A DNA stretch of 64,000 bases from Arenicola marina. Lineage: Eukaryota > Annelida > Polychaeta > Arenicolidae. Within the stretch, counting starts at the first letter, position 1, and each line of letters begins with the position of its first letter. The translations under genes were made by a program, and so were the position numbers. Of the stretch, positions 27,691-39,800 are shown piece after piece. The notes below the pieces were generated by a model, which saw only the letters and a list, made by a program, of their open reading frames with translations, was not told the origin of the DNA and searched no databases. Where the stretch lies: assembly GCA_964019135.1 (NCBI GenBank), contig OZ025248.1, positions 72,484,119-72,548,118 of the forward strand, given 5' to 3'.

Positions 27691-29499
27691 GTGTAGCGGT
27701 CAGAGTCATTGTCGAGGTCTGGACGGGGAGGTGGTGTGTAGCGGTGAGTGACAGTGAAAGCGGAGGTCTGGACGGGGAGGTGGTGTGTAGCGGTGAGTGA
27801 CAGTGATAGCGGAGATCTGGACGGGGAGGTGGTGTGTAGCGGTCAGAGTGATAGCGGAGGTCTGGACGGGGAGGTGGTGTGTAGCGGTGACAGTGATAGC
27901 GGAGGTCTGGACGGGGAGGTGGTGTGTAGCGGTGAGAGTGATAGCCGAGGTCTGGACGGGGAGGTGGTGTGTAGCGGTGACAGTGATAGCGGAGGTCTGG
28001 ACGGGGAGGTGGTGTGTAGCGGTGACAGTGATAGCGGAGGTCTGGACGGGGAGGTGGTGTGTAGCGGTGACAGTGATAGCGGAGGTCTAGACGGGGAGGT
28101 GGTGTGTAGCGGTGGCAGTGATAGCGGAAGGCTGGACGGGGAGGTGGTGTGTAGCGGTGAGAGTGATTGCGGAGGTCTGGACGGGGAGGTGGTGTGTAGC
28201 GGTGACAGTGATTGCGGAGCTCTGGACGGGGAGGCGGTGTGTAGCGGTGAGAGTGATAGCGGAGGTCTGGACGGGGAGGTGGTGTGTAGCGGTGAGTGAC
28301 AGTGATAGCGCAGGTCTGGACGGGGAAGTGGTGTGTAGCGGTGACAGTGATAGCGGAGGTCTGGACGGGGAGGTGGTTTGTAGCGGTGACAGTGATAGCG
28401 GAGGTCTGGACGGGAAGGTGGTGTGTAGCGGTCAGAGTGATAGCCGAGGTCTGGACGGGGAGGTGGTGTGTAGCGGTGAGTGACAGTGATAGCGGAGGGC
28501 TGGACGGGGAGGTGGTGTGTCGCGGTGACAGTGATAGCGGAGGGCTGGACAGGGAGGTGGTGTGTAGCGGTGACAGTGATAGCGGAGGTCTGGACGGAGA
28601 GGTGGTGTGTAGCGGTGACAGTGATAGCGGAGGTCTGGACGGGGAGGTGGTGTGTAGCGGTGACAGTGATAGCGGAGGTCTGGACGGGGAGGTGGTGTGT
28701 AGCGGTGTGTGACAGTGATAGCGGAGGTCTGGACGGGGAGGTGGTTTGTAGCGGTAAGAGTGATAGCGGAGGTCTGGACGGGGAGGTAGTGTGTAGCGGT
28801 GAGTGACAGTGATAGCGGAGGCCTGGACGGGGAGGTGGTATGTAGCGGTGAGAGTGATAGCGGAGGGCTGGACGGGGAGGTGGTGTGTAGCGGTGACGGT
28901 GATAGCGGAGGTCTGGACGGGGAGGTGGTGTGTAGCGGTGAGTGACAGTGATAGCGGAGGTCTGGACGGAGAGGTGGCGTGTAGCGGTGAGAGTGATAGC
29001 GGAGGTCTGGACGGGGAGGTGGTGTGTAGCGGTGAGAGTGATAGCGGAGGTCTGGACGGGGAGGTGGTGTGTAGCGGTGACAGTGATAGCGGAGGGCTGG
29101 ACGGGGAGGTGGTGTGTAGCGGTGAGAGTGATAGCGGAGGTCTGGACGGGGAGGTGGTGTGTAGCGGTGAGTGACAGTGATAGCTGAGGTCTGGACGGGG
29201 AGGTGGTGTGTAGCGGTGACAGTGATAGCGGAGGTCTGGACGGGGAAGTGGAATGTAGCGGTGAGAGTGATAGCGGAGGTCTGGACGGGGTGGTGGTGTG
29301 TAGCGGTGAGTGACAGTGATAGCGGAGGTCTGGTCGGGGAGGTGGTGTGTAGCGGTGAGTGACAGTGATAGCGGAGGTCTTGACGGGGAGGTGGTATGTA
29401 GCGGTGAGAGTGATAGCGGAGGTCTGGACGGGGAGGTAGTGTGTAGCGGTGAGTGACAATGATAGCGGAGGTCTGGACGGGGAGGTGGTATGTAGCGGT

Positions 29500-31250
29500 G
29501 AGAGTGATAGCGGAGGTCTGGACGGGGAGGTGTTGTGTAGCGGTGACGGTGATAGCGGAGGTCTGGACGGGGAGGTGGTGTGTAGCGGTGACAGTGATAG
29601 CGGAGGTCTGGACGGAGAGGTGGCGTGTAGCGGTGAGTGACAGTGATAGCGGAGGTCTGGACGGAGAGGTGGCGTGTAGCGGTGAGTGACAGTGATAGCG
29701 GAGGTCTGGACGGGGAGGTGGTGTGTAGCGGTGACAGTGATAGCGGAGGTCTGGACGGGGAGGTGGTGTGTAGCGGTGAGTGACAGTGATAGCGGAGGTC
29801 TGGACGGGGAGGTGGTGTTTAGCGGTGACAGTGATAGCGGAGGTCCGGACGGGGAGGTGGTGTGTAGCGGTGAGAGTGATAGCGGAGGGCTGGACAGGGA
29901 GGTGGTGTGTAGCGGTGAGTGAGAGTGCTAGCGGAGGTCTGGACGGGGAGGTGGTGTGTAGCGGTGACAGTGATAGCGGAGGTCTGGACGGGGAGGTGGT
30001 GTGTAGCGGTGAGAGTGATAGCGGAGGTCTGGACGGGGAGGTGATGTGTAGCGGTGACAGTGATAGCGGAGGTCTGGACGGGGAGGTGGTGTGTAGCGGT
30101 GACAGTGATAGCGGAGGGCTGGACGGGAAGGTGGTGTGTAGCGGTGACAGTGATAGCGGAGGGCTGGACGGGAAGGTGGTGTGTAGCGGTGACAGTGATA
30201 GCGGAGGGCTGGACGGGAAGGTGGTGTGTAGCGGTGACAGTGATAGCGGAGGTCTGGACGGGGAGGTGGTGTGTAGCGGTGACAGTGATAGCGGAGGTCT
30301 GGACGGGGAGGTGGTGTGTAGCGGTGAGTGACAGTGATAGCGGAGGTCTGGACGGGGAGGTGGTATGTAGCGGTGAGAGTGATAGCGGAGGTCTGGACGG
30401 AGAGGTGGTGTGTAGCGGTGAGAGTGATAGCGGAGGTCTGGACGGGGAGGTGTTGTGTAGCGGTGACGGTGATAGCGGAGGTCTGGACGGGGAGGTGGTG
30501 TGTAGCGGTGACAGTGATAGCGGAGGTCTGGACGGAGAGGTGGCGTGTAGCGGTGAGTGACAGTGATAGCGGAGGTCTGGACGGAGAGGTGGCGTGTAGC
30601 GGTGAGTGACAGTGATAGCGGAGGTCTGGACGGGGAGGTGGTGTGTAGCGGTGACAGTGATAGCGGAGGTCTGGACGGGGAGGTGGTGTGTAGCGGTGAG
30701 TGACAGTGATAGCGGAGGTCTGGACGGGGAGGTGGTGTTTAGCGGTGACAGTGATAGCGGAGGTCCGGACGGGGAGGTGGTGTGTAGCGGTGAGAGTGAT
30801 AGCGGAGGGCTGGACAGGGAGGTGGTGTGTAGCGGTGAGTGAGAGTGCTAGCGGAGGTCTGGACGGGGAGGTGGTGTGTAGCGGTGACAGTGATAGCGGA
30901 GGTCTGGACGGGGAGGTGGTGTGTAGCGGTGAGAGTGATAGCGGAGGTCTGGACGGGGAGGTGATGTGTAGCGGTGACAGTGATAGCGGAGGTCTGGACG
31001 GGGAGGTGGTGTGTAGCGGTGACAGTGATAGCGGAGGGCTGGACGGGAAGGTGGTGTGTAGCGGTGACAGTGATAGCGGAGGGCTGGACGGGAAGGTGGT
31101 GTGTAGCGGTGACAGTGATAGCGGAGGTCTGGACGGGGAGGTGGTGTGTAGCGGTGAGTGACAGTGATAGCGGAGGTCTGGACGGGGAGGTGGTATGTAG
31201 CGGTGAGAGTGATAGCGGAGGTCTGGACGGAGAGGTGGTGTGTAGCGGTG
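29500..31250 (+). repeat. 920-bp tandem duplication inside the array
   Basis: Landmarks at 29686, 29780 and 30054 recur at 30606, 30700 and 30974, a constant offset of 920 bp. Unusual units present in both copies are GGTGTTGTGTAG, GTCCGGACGGGG, GAGAGTGCTAGCGG (the only GCTAGC-bearing units I noticed) and GGTGATGTGTAG. The first copy has one more GGACGGGAAGG unit than the second. Confidence 0.85.
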
Positions 31251-32449
31251 AGTGACAGTGACAGCGGAGGTCTGGACGGGGAGGTGGTGTGTAGCGGTGA
31301 GTGACAGTGATAGCGGAGGTCTGGACGGGGAGGTGGTGTGTAGCGGTGACAGTGAGAGCGGAGGTCTGGACGGGGAGGTGGTGTGTAGCGGTGAGAGTGA
31401 TAGCGGAGGTCTGGACGGGGAAGTGGTATGTAGCGGTGACAGTGATAGCGGAGGTCTGGACGGGGAGGTGGTGTGTAGCGGTGACAGTGATAGCGGAGGT
31501 CTGGACGGGGAGGTGGTGTGTAGCGGTGAGTGACAGTGATAGCGGGGGTCTCGACGGGGAGATGGTGTGTCGCGGTGACAGTGATAGCGGAGGTCTGGAC
31601 GGGGAGGTGGTGTGTAGCGGTGACAGTGATAGCGGAGGTCTGGACGGGGAGGTGGTGTGTAGCGGTGACAGTGATAGCGGAGGTCTGGACGGGGAGGTGG
31701 TGTGTAGCGGTGAGTGACAGTGATAGCGGGGGTCTGGACGGGGAGGTGGTGTGTAGCGGTGACAGTGATAGCGGAGGTCTGGACGGGGAGGTGGTGTGTA
31801 GCGGTGAGAGTGATAGCGGAGGTCTGGACAGGGAGGTGGTGTGGAGCGGTGACAGTGATAGCGGAGGGCTGGACGGGGAGGTGGTGTGTAGCGGTGACAG
31901 TGATAGCGGAGGTCTGGACGGGGAGGTGGTGTGTAGCGGTGACAGTGATAGCGGAGGTCTGGACGGGGAGGTGGTGTGTAGCGGTGAGTGACAGTGATAG
32001 CGGAGGTCTGGACCGGGAGGTGGTATGTAGCGGTGACAGTGATAGCGGAGGGCTGGACGGGGAGGTGGTGTGTAGCGGTGAGTGACAGTGATAGCGGAGG
32101 TCTGGACGGGGAGGTAGTGTGTAGCGGTGAGAGTGATAGCGGAGGTCTGGACGGGGAGGTGGTGTGTAGCGGTGGGAGTGATAGCGGAGGTCTGGACCGG
32201 GAGGTGGTGTGTAGCGGTGACAGTGATAGCGGAGGTCTGGACGGGGAGGTGGTGTGTAGCGGTGAGTGACAGTGAAAGCGGATGTCTGGACGGGGAGGTG
32301 GTGTGTCGCGGTGACAGTGATAGCGGAGGTCTAGACGGGGAGGTGGTGTGTAGCGGTGACAGTGATAGCGGAGGTCTGGACGGGGAGGTGGTGTGTAGCG
32401 GTGACAGTGATAGCGGAGGTCTGGACGGGGAGGTGGTGTGTAGCGGTGA

Positions 32450-35400
32450 GTGACAGTGATAGCGGAGGTCTGGACGGGGAGGTGGTATGTAGCGGTGACA
32501 GTGACAGCGGAGGGCTGGACGGAAAGGTGGTGTGTAGCGGTGACAGTGACAGCGGAGGGCTGGACGGGGAGGTGGTGTGTAGCGGTGACAGTGATAGCGG
32601 AGGTCTGGACGGGGAGGTGGTGTGTAGCGGTGACAGTGATAGTGGAGGGCTGGACGGGGAGGTGGGGTGTAGCGGTCAGAGTGATAGCGGAGGTCTGGAC
32701 GGGGAAGTGGTGTGTAGCGGTGACAGTGATAGCGGAGGGCTGGACGGGGGGGGGTGGTGTGTAGCGGTGAGTGACAGTGATAGCGGAGGTCTGGACGGGG
32801 AGGTGGTGTGTAGCGGTGAGTGACAGTGATAGCGGAGGTCTGGACGGGGAGGTGGTGTGTATAGGTGAGTGACAGTGATAGCGGAAGTCTGGACGGGGAG
32901 GTGGTGTGTAGCGGTGAGAGTGATAGCGGAGGTCTGGACGGGGAGGTGGTGTGTAGCGGTGAGAGTGATAGCGGAGGTCTGGACGGGGAGGTGGTGTGTA
33001 GCGGTGAGTGACAGTGATAGCGGAGGTCTGGACGGGGAGGTGGTATGTAGCGGTGACAGTGATAGCGGAGGTCTGGACGGGGAGGTGGTGTGTAGCGGTG
33101 ACAGTGATAGCGGAGGTCTGGACGGGGAGGTGGTGTGTAGCGGTGAGCGTGATAGCGGAGATCTGGACGGGGAGGTGGTGTGTAGCGGTGACAGTTAGAG
33201 CGGAGGTCTGGACGGGGAGGTGGTGTGTAGCGGTGAGAGTGACAGCGGAGGGCTGGACGGGGAGGTGGTGTGTAGCGGTGAGTGACAGTGATAGCGGAGG
33301 TCTGGACGGGGAGGTGGTGTGTAGCGGTGACAGTGATAGCGGAGGTCTGGACGGGGAGGTGGTGTGTAGCGGTGAGTGACAGTGATAGCGGAGGTCTGGA
33401 CGGGGAGGTGGTGTGTCGCGGTGACAGTGATAGCGGAGGTCTGGACGGGGAGGTGGCGTGTAGCGGTGACAGTGATAGCGGAGGTCTGGACGGGGAGGTG
33501 GTGTGTAGCGGTGACAGTGATAGCGGAGGTCTGGACGGGGAGGTGGTGTGTAGCGGTGACAGTGATAGCGGAGGTCTGGACGGGGAGGTGGTGTGTAGCG
33601 GTGAGTGACAGTGATAGCGGAGGTCTGGACGGGGAGGTGGTGTGTTGCGGTGACAGTGATAGCGGAGGTCTGGACGGGGAGGTGGTGTGTAGCGGTGAGT
33701 GACAGTGATAGCGGAGGGCTGGACGGGGAGGTGGTGTGTAGCGGTGACAGTGATAGCGGAGGTCTGGACGGGGAGGTGGTGTGTAGAGGTGAGTGACAGT
33801 GATAGCGGAAGTCTGGACGGGGAGGTGGTGTGTAGCGGTGACAGTGATAGCGGAAGTCTGGACGGGGAGGTGGTGTGTAGCGGTGAGAGTGATAGCGGAG
33901 GTCTGGACGGGGAGGTGGTGTGTAGCGGTGAGAGTTATAGCGGAGGTCTGGACGGGGAGGTGGTGTGTAGCGGTGAGTGACAGTGATAGCGGAGGTCTGG
34001 ACGGGGAGGTGGTATGTAGCGGTGACAGTGATAGCGGAGGTCTGAACGGGGAGGTGGTGTGTAGCGGTGACAGTGATAGCGGAGGTCTGGACGGGGAGGT
34101 GGTGTGTAGCGGTGAGTGTGATAGCGGAGGTCTGGACGGGGAGGTGGTGTGTAGCGGTGAGTGACAGTGATAGCGGAGGTCTGGACGGGGAGGTGGTGTG
34201 TTGCGGTGACAGTGATAGCGGAGGTCAGGACGGGGAGGTGGTGTGTAGCGGTGACAGTGATAGCGGAGGTCTGGACGGGGAGGTGGTGTGTAGCGGTGAG
34301 CGTGATAGCGGAGGTCTGGACGGGGAGGTGGTGTGTAGCGGTGACAGTGAGAGCGGAGGTCTGGACGGGGAGGTGGTGTGTAGCGGTGAGAGTGATAGCG
34401 GAGGGCTGGACGGGGAGGTGGTGTGTAGCGGTGAGTGACAGTGATAGCGGAGGTCTGGACGGGGAGGTGGTGTGTAGCGGTGAGTGACAGTGATAGCGGA
34501 GGTCTGGACGGGGAGGTGGTGTGTTGCGGTGACAGTGATAGCGGAGGTCTGGACGGGGAGGTGGTGTGTAGCGGTGACAGTGATAGCGGAGGTCTGGACG
34601 GGGAGGTAGTGTGTAGCGGTGAGTGACAGTGATAGCGGAGGTCAGGACGGGGAGGTGGTGTGTAGCGGTGACAGTGATAGCGGAGGTCTGGACGGGGAGG
34701 TGGTGTGTAGCGGTGACAGTGATAGCGGAGGTCTGGACGGGGAGGTGGTGTGTAGCGGTGACAGTGATAGCGGAGGTCTGAATGGGGAGGTGGTGTGTAG
34801 CGGTGAGTGACAGTGATAGCGGAGGTCTGGACGGGGAGGTGGTGTGTAGCGGTCAGAGTGATAGCGGAGGTCTGGACGGGGAGGTGGTGTGTAGCGGCGG
34901 CAGTGATAGCGGAGGTCTGGACGGGGAGGTGGTGTTTAGCGGTGACAGTGATAGCGGAGGTCTGGACGGGGAGGTGGTGTATAGCGGTGACAGTGATAGC
35001 GGAGGTCTGGACGGGGAGGTGGTGTGTAGCGGTGACAGTGATAGCGGAGGGCTGGACGGGGAGGTGGTGTGTAGCGGTGACAGTGATAGCGGAGGTCTGG
35101 ACGGGGAGGTGGTGTGTAGCGGTGACAGTGATAGCGGAGGTCTGGACGGGGAGGTGGTGTGTAGCGGTGACAGTGATAGCGGAGGTCTGGACGGGGAGGT
35201 GGTGTGTAGCGGTGAGTGACAGTGATAGCGGAGGTCTGGACGGGGAGGTGGTATGTAGCGGTGACAGTGACAGCGGAGGGCTGGACGGAAAGGTGGTGTG
35301 TAGCGGTGACAGTGATAGCGGAGGGCTGGACGGGGAGGTGGTGTGTAGCGGTGACAGTGATAGCGGAGGTCTGGACGGGGAGGTGGTGTGTAGCGGTGAC

Positions 35401-38130
35401 AGTGATAGCGGAGGGCTGGACGGGGAGGTGGCGTGTAGCGGTCAGAGTGATAGCGGAGGTCTGGACGGGGAAGTGGTGTGTAGCGGTGACAGTGATAGCG
35501 GAGGGCTGGACGGGGGTGGGGGTGGTGTGTAGCGGTGAGTGACAGTGATAGCGGAGGTCTGGACGGGGAGGTGGTGTGTATAGGTGAGTGACAGTGATAG
35601 CGGAAGTCTGGACGGGGAGGTGGTGTGTAGCGGTGAGAGTGATAGCGGAGGTCTGGACGGGGAGGTGGTGTGTAGCGGTGAGAGTGATAGCGGAGGTCTG
35701 GACGGGGAGGTGGTGTGTAGCGGTGAGTGACAGTGATAGCGGAGGTCTGGACGGGGAGGTGGTATGTAGCGGTGACAGTGATAGCGGAGGTCTGGACGGG
35801 GAGGTGGTGTGTAGCGGTGACAGTGATAGCGGAGGTCTGGACGGGGAGGTGGTGTGTAGCGGTGAGCGTGATAGCGAAGATCTGGACGGGGAGGTGGTGT
35901 GTAGCGGTGACAGTTAGAGCGGAGGTCTGGACGGGGAGGTGGTGTGTAGCGGTGAGAGTGATAGCGGAGGGCTGGACGGGGAGGTGGTGTGTAGCGGTGA
36001 GTGACAGTGATAGCGGAGGTCTGGACGGGGAGGTGGTGTGTAGCGGTGACAGTGATAGCGGAGGTCTGGACGGGGAGGTGGTGTGTAGCGGTGAGTGACA
36101 GTGATAGCGGAGGTCTGGACGGGGAGGTGGTGTGTCGCGGTGACAGTGATAGCGGAGGTCTGGACGGGGAGGTGGTGTGTAGCGGTGACAGTGATAGCGG
36201 AGGTCTGGACGGGGAGGTGGTGTGTAGCGGTGACAGTGATAGCGGAGGTCTGGACGGGGAGGTGGTGTGTAGCGGTGACAGTGATAGCGGAGGTCTGGAC
36301 GGGGAGGTGGTGTGTAGCGGTGAGTGACAGTGATAGCGGAGGTCTGGACGGGGAGGTGGTGTGTGGCGGTGACAGTGATAGCGGAGGTCTGGACGGGGAG
36401 GTGGTGTGTAGCGGTGAGTGACAGTGATAGCGGAGGGCTGGACGGGGAGGTGGTGTGTAGCGGTGACAGTGATAGCGGAGGTCTGGACGGGGAGGTGGTG
36501 TGTAGAGGTGAGTGACAGTGATAGCGGAAGTCTGGACGGGGAGGTGGTGTGTAGCGGTGACAGTGATAGCGGAAGTCTGGACGGGGAGGTGGTGTGTAGC
36601 GGTGAGAGTGATAGCGGAGGTCTGGACGGGGAGGTGGTGTGTAGCGGTGAGAGTTATAGCGGAGGTCTGGACGGGGAGGTGGTGTGTAGCGGTGAGTGAC
36701 AGTGATAGCGGAGGTCTGGACGGGGAGGTGGTATGTAGCGGTGACAGTGATAGCGGAGGTCTGAACGGGGAGGTGGTGTGTAGCGGTGACAGTGATAGCG
36801 GAGGTCTGGACGGGGAGGTGGTGTGTAGCGGTGAGTGTGATAGCGGAGGTCTGGACGGGGAGGTGGTGTGTAGCGGTGACAGTGAGAGCGGAGGTCTGGA
36901 CGGGGAGGTGGTGTGTAGCGGTGAGAGTGATAGCGGAGGGCTGAACGGGGAGGTGGGGTGTAGCGGTGAGTGACAGTGATAGCGGAGGTCTGGTCGGGGA
37001 GGTGGTGTGTAGCGGTGAGTGACAGTGATAGCGGAGGTCTGGACGGGGAGGTGGTGTGTTGGCGTGACAGTGATAGCGGAGGTCTGGACGGGGAGGTGGT
37101 GTGTAGCGGTGACAGTGATAGCGGAGGTCTGGACGGGGAGGTGGTGTGTAGCGGTGACAGTGATAGCGGAGGTCTGGACGGGGAGGTGGTGTGTAGCGGT
37201 GAGTGACAGTGATAGCGGAGGTCTGGACGGGGAGGTGGTGTGTTGCGGTGACAGTGATAGCGGAGGTCAGGACGGGGAGGTGGTGTGTAGCGGTGACAGT
37301 GATAGCGGAGGTCTGGACGGGGAGGTGGTGTGTAGCGGTGAGCGTGATAGCGGAGGTCTGGACGGGGAGGTGGTGTGTAGCGGTGACAGTGAGAGCGGGG
37401 GTCTGGACGGGGAGGTGGTGTGTAGCGGTGAGAGTGATAGCGGAGGGCTGGACGGGGAGGTGGTGTGTAGCGGTGAGTGACAGTGATAGCGGAGGTCTGG
37501 ACGGGGAGGTGGTGTGTAGCGGTGAGTGACAGTGATAGCGGAGGTCTGGACGGGGAGGTGGTGTGTTGCGGTGACAGTGATAGCGGAGGTCTGGACGGGG
37601 AGGTGGTGTGTAGCGGTGACAGTGATAGCGGAGGTCTGGACGGGGAGGTAGTGTGTAGCGGTGAGTGACAGTGATAGCGGAGGTCAGGACGGGGAGGTGG
37701 TGTGTAGCGGTGACAGTGATAGCGGAGGTCTGGACGGGGAGGTGGTGTGTAGCGGTGACAGTGATAGCGGAGGTCTGGACGGGGAGGTGGTGTGTAGCGG
37801 TGACAGTGATAGCGGAGGTCTGAATGGGGAGGTGGTGTGTAGCGGTGAGTGACAGTGATAGCGGAGGTCTGGACGGGGAGGTGGTGTGTAGCGGTCAGAG
37901 TGATAGCGGAGGTCTGGACGGGGAGGTGGTGTGTAGCGGCGGCAGTGATAGCGGAGGTCTGGACGGGGAGGTGGTGTTTAGCGGTGACAGTGATAGCGGA
38001 GGTCTGGACGGGGAGGTGGTGTATAGCGGTGACAGTGATAGCGGAGGTCTGGACGGGGAGGTGGTGTGTAGCGGTGACAGTGATAGCGGAGGGCTGGACG
38101 GGGAGGTGGTGTGTAGCGGTGAGTGACAGT
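32450..38130 (+). repeat. 2.7-3.0-kb tandem duplication inside the array
   Basis: Blocks about 32450-35160 and 35216-38130 are tandem relatives. Offsets are 2766 near the beginning (32450/35216), 2719 in the middle (32869/35588, 33282/36001, 33793/36512) and 3042 towards the end (34161/37203, 34619/37661, 34807/37849). The changes of offset reflect insertion or loss of whole units and a G-run length difference near 32745 and 35510. Rare shared features are GTTAGAGCGG (about 33194 and 35913), a TGGACGGAAAGG unit and GGTGGTGTATAGCGG. Confidence 0.8.
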
Positions 38131-39440
38131 GATAGAGCAGGTCTGGACGGGGAAGTGGTGTGTAGCGGTGACAGTGATAGCGGAGGTCTGGACGGGGAGG
38201 TGGTTTGTAGCGGTGACAGTGATAGCGGAGGTCTGGACGGGGAGGTGGTGTGTAGCGGTGACAGTGATAGCGGAGGTCTGGACGGGGAGGTGGCGTGTAG
38301 CGGTGACAGTGATAGCGGAGGGCTGGACGGGGAGGTGGTGTGTAGCGGTGAGAGTGATAGCGGAGGTCTGGACGGGGAGGTGGTGTGTAGCGGTGAGTGA
38401 CAGTGATAGCGCAGGTCTGGACGGGGAGGTGGTGTGTAGCGGTGAGTGACAGTGATAGCGGAGATCTGGACGGGGAGGTGGTGTGTAGCGGTCAGAGTGA
38501 TAGCGGAGGTCTGGACGGGGAGGTGGTGTGTAGCGGTGACAGTGATAGCGGAGGTCTGGACGGGGAGGTGGTGTGTAGCGGTGAGAGTGATAGCCGAGGT
38601 CTGGACGGGGAGGTGGTGTGTAGCGGTGACAGTGATAGCGGAGGTCTGGACGGGGAGGTGGTGTGTAGCGGTGACAGTGATAGCGGAGGTCTGGACGGGG
38701 AGGTGGTGTGTAGCGGTGGCAGTGATAGCGGAAGGCTGGACGGGGAGGTGGTGTGTAGCAGTGAGAGTGATTGCGGAGGTCTGGACGGGGAGGTGGTGTG
38801 TAGCGGTGACAGTGATAGCGGAGCTCTGGACGGGGAGGTGGTGTGTAGCGGTGAGTGACAGTGATAGCGGAGGTCTGGACGGGGAGGTGGTGTGTAGCGG
38901 TGAGTGACAGTGATAGCGCAGGTCTGGACGGGGAAGTGGTGTGTAGCGGTGATAGTGATAGCGGAGGTCTGGACGGGGAGGTGGTGTGTAGCGGTGACAG
39001 TGATAGCGGAGGTCTGGACGGGGAGGTGGCGTGTAGCGGTGACAGTGATCGCGGAGGTCTGGACGGGGAGGTGGCGTGTAGCGGTGACAGTGATAGCGGA
39101 GGTCTGGACGGGAAGGTGGTGTGTAGCGGTCAGAGTGATAGCCGAGGTCTGGACGGGGAGGTGGTGTGTAGCGGTGAGTGACAGTGATAGCGGAGGGCTG
39201 GACGGGGAGGTGGTGTGTCGCGGTGACAGTGATAGCGGAGGGCTGGACAGGGAGGTGGTGTGTAGCGGTGACAGTGATAGCGGAGGTCTGGACGGAGAGG
39301 TGGTGTGTAGCGGTGACAGTGATAGCGGAGGTCTGGACGGGGAGTTGGTGTGTAGCGGTGACAGTGATAGCGGAGGTCTGGACGGGGAGGTGGTGTGTAG
39401 CGGTGACAGTGATAGTGGAGGGCTGGACGGGGAGGTGGTG

Positions 39441-39581
39441 TCGTCGGGCATTGGGATGGGGGCGGAACGGGGGGCTGGAGGAAGGGAGATGTCTCGGATA
39501 TTGAGGAGCTTGATAACGGGTTCGGTCGGTGGAGAGTCGGGGGTTTGTTGTTGAGGAAGTGACAGGGGTATGTGCCGCGGA
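39441..39581. other. Unique sequence at the right edge of the large array
   Basis: The array stops abruptly within a unit at 39440, and G-rich unique DNA follows with no recognisable gene, RNA or element. No target-site duplication or inverted repeat marks the junction. Confidence 0.6.
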
Positions 39582-39800
39582 CTGGGGTGGGGACGAGGTA
39601 GGGGGTGCCAGCTGACTAGGATAGGGTGGGGGTCGGGGGTGCCCGCTGTCTGGTGTAGAGAGGGTGGGGGTCGGGGGTGCCCGCTGTCTAGGGTAGGGAG
39701 GGTGGGGGTCGGGGATGCCCGCTGTCTGGGGTAGGGAGGGTGGGGTTCGGGGTTCCCGATGTCTGGGGTAGGGAGGGTGGGGGTCGGGGGTGGCCGCTGA
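39582..39800 (+). repeat. 38-bp G-rich minisatellite with G-quadruplex motifs
   Basis: About five and a half copies of a 38-bp unit are visible. The element GGGTGGGGGTC recurs, with minor changes, at 39624, 39662, 39700, 39738 and 39776. The unit also contains GCCCGCTGTCTGGGG. The unit junction in the later copies gives GGGTAGGGAGGGTGGGGG (39691-39708), a textbook intramolecular G-quadruplex pattern with loops of one or two bases. The left copies are more diverged than the right ones. Confidence 0.9.

Larger units (their letters stand above)
13290..29490 (+). repeat. Large tandem duplication, 6.4-kb higher-order unit
   Basis: Copy one runs from about 13290 to 19695 and copy two from about 19697 to 29490. 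The left part matches with offset 6407 (13511/19918), changing to 6452 after a one-unit difference (13981/20433, 14373/20825, 15044/21496, 16107/22559, 17391/23843). Copy two is longer because it contains an additional internal 3312-bp duplication, after which the offset becomes 9764 (17984/27748, 18033/27797, 18348/28112) and then 9809 (18671/28480, 19362/29171, 19644/29453). Shared rare units include TCAGGACGGGG, TGAATGGGGAGG, TAGCGCAGGTC and GGTGGTTTGTAG. Breakpoints are approximate. Confidence 0.88.
1..39440 (+). repeat. Giant G-rich minisatellite array, 45/49-bp unit
   Basis: The array runs from the first base of the window (so it continues to the left) to 39440, without any unrelated sequence inside. 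The common 45-bp unit begins GTGACAGTGATAGCGGAGG, continues TCTGGACGGGGAGG and ends TGGTGTGTAGCG. A second length class is 49 bp because GTGA is doubled to GTGAGTGA. I estimate about 850-870 units. Recurrent variants are GGTGAGAGTGA, GGTCAGAGTGA, GGTGAGCGTGA and GGTGGGAGTGA at the start, GGGCTGG for GGTCTGG in the middle, and TGTCGCGG, TGTTGCGG or TGTATAGG at the end. The consensus unit has 23 G, 5 C, 8 A and 9 T, so GC skew is about +0.64. Three CpGs occur per unit. Translated on the plus strand, a 45-bp run reads VIAEVWTGRWCVAVT repeatedly, and each 49-bp unit shifts the frame and soon brings a stop. This looks like non-coding satellite DNA. Confidence 0.98.

Noticed and set aside
1..39440. 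Plus-strand repeat proteins beginning MTVIAEVWTGRW
   Set aside because: They start with GTG rather than ATG, stop after a few units, and overlap each other in different frames wherever a 49-bp unit occurs.
1..39440. CRISPR array
   Set aside because: The repeats are directly adjacent, with no unique spacers between them, so this is a tandem satellite.
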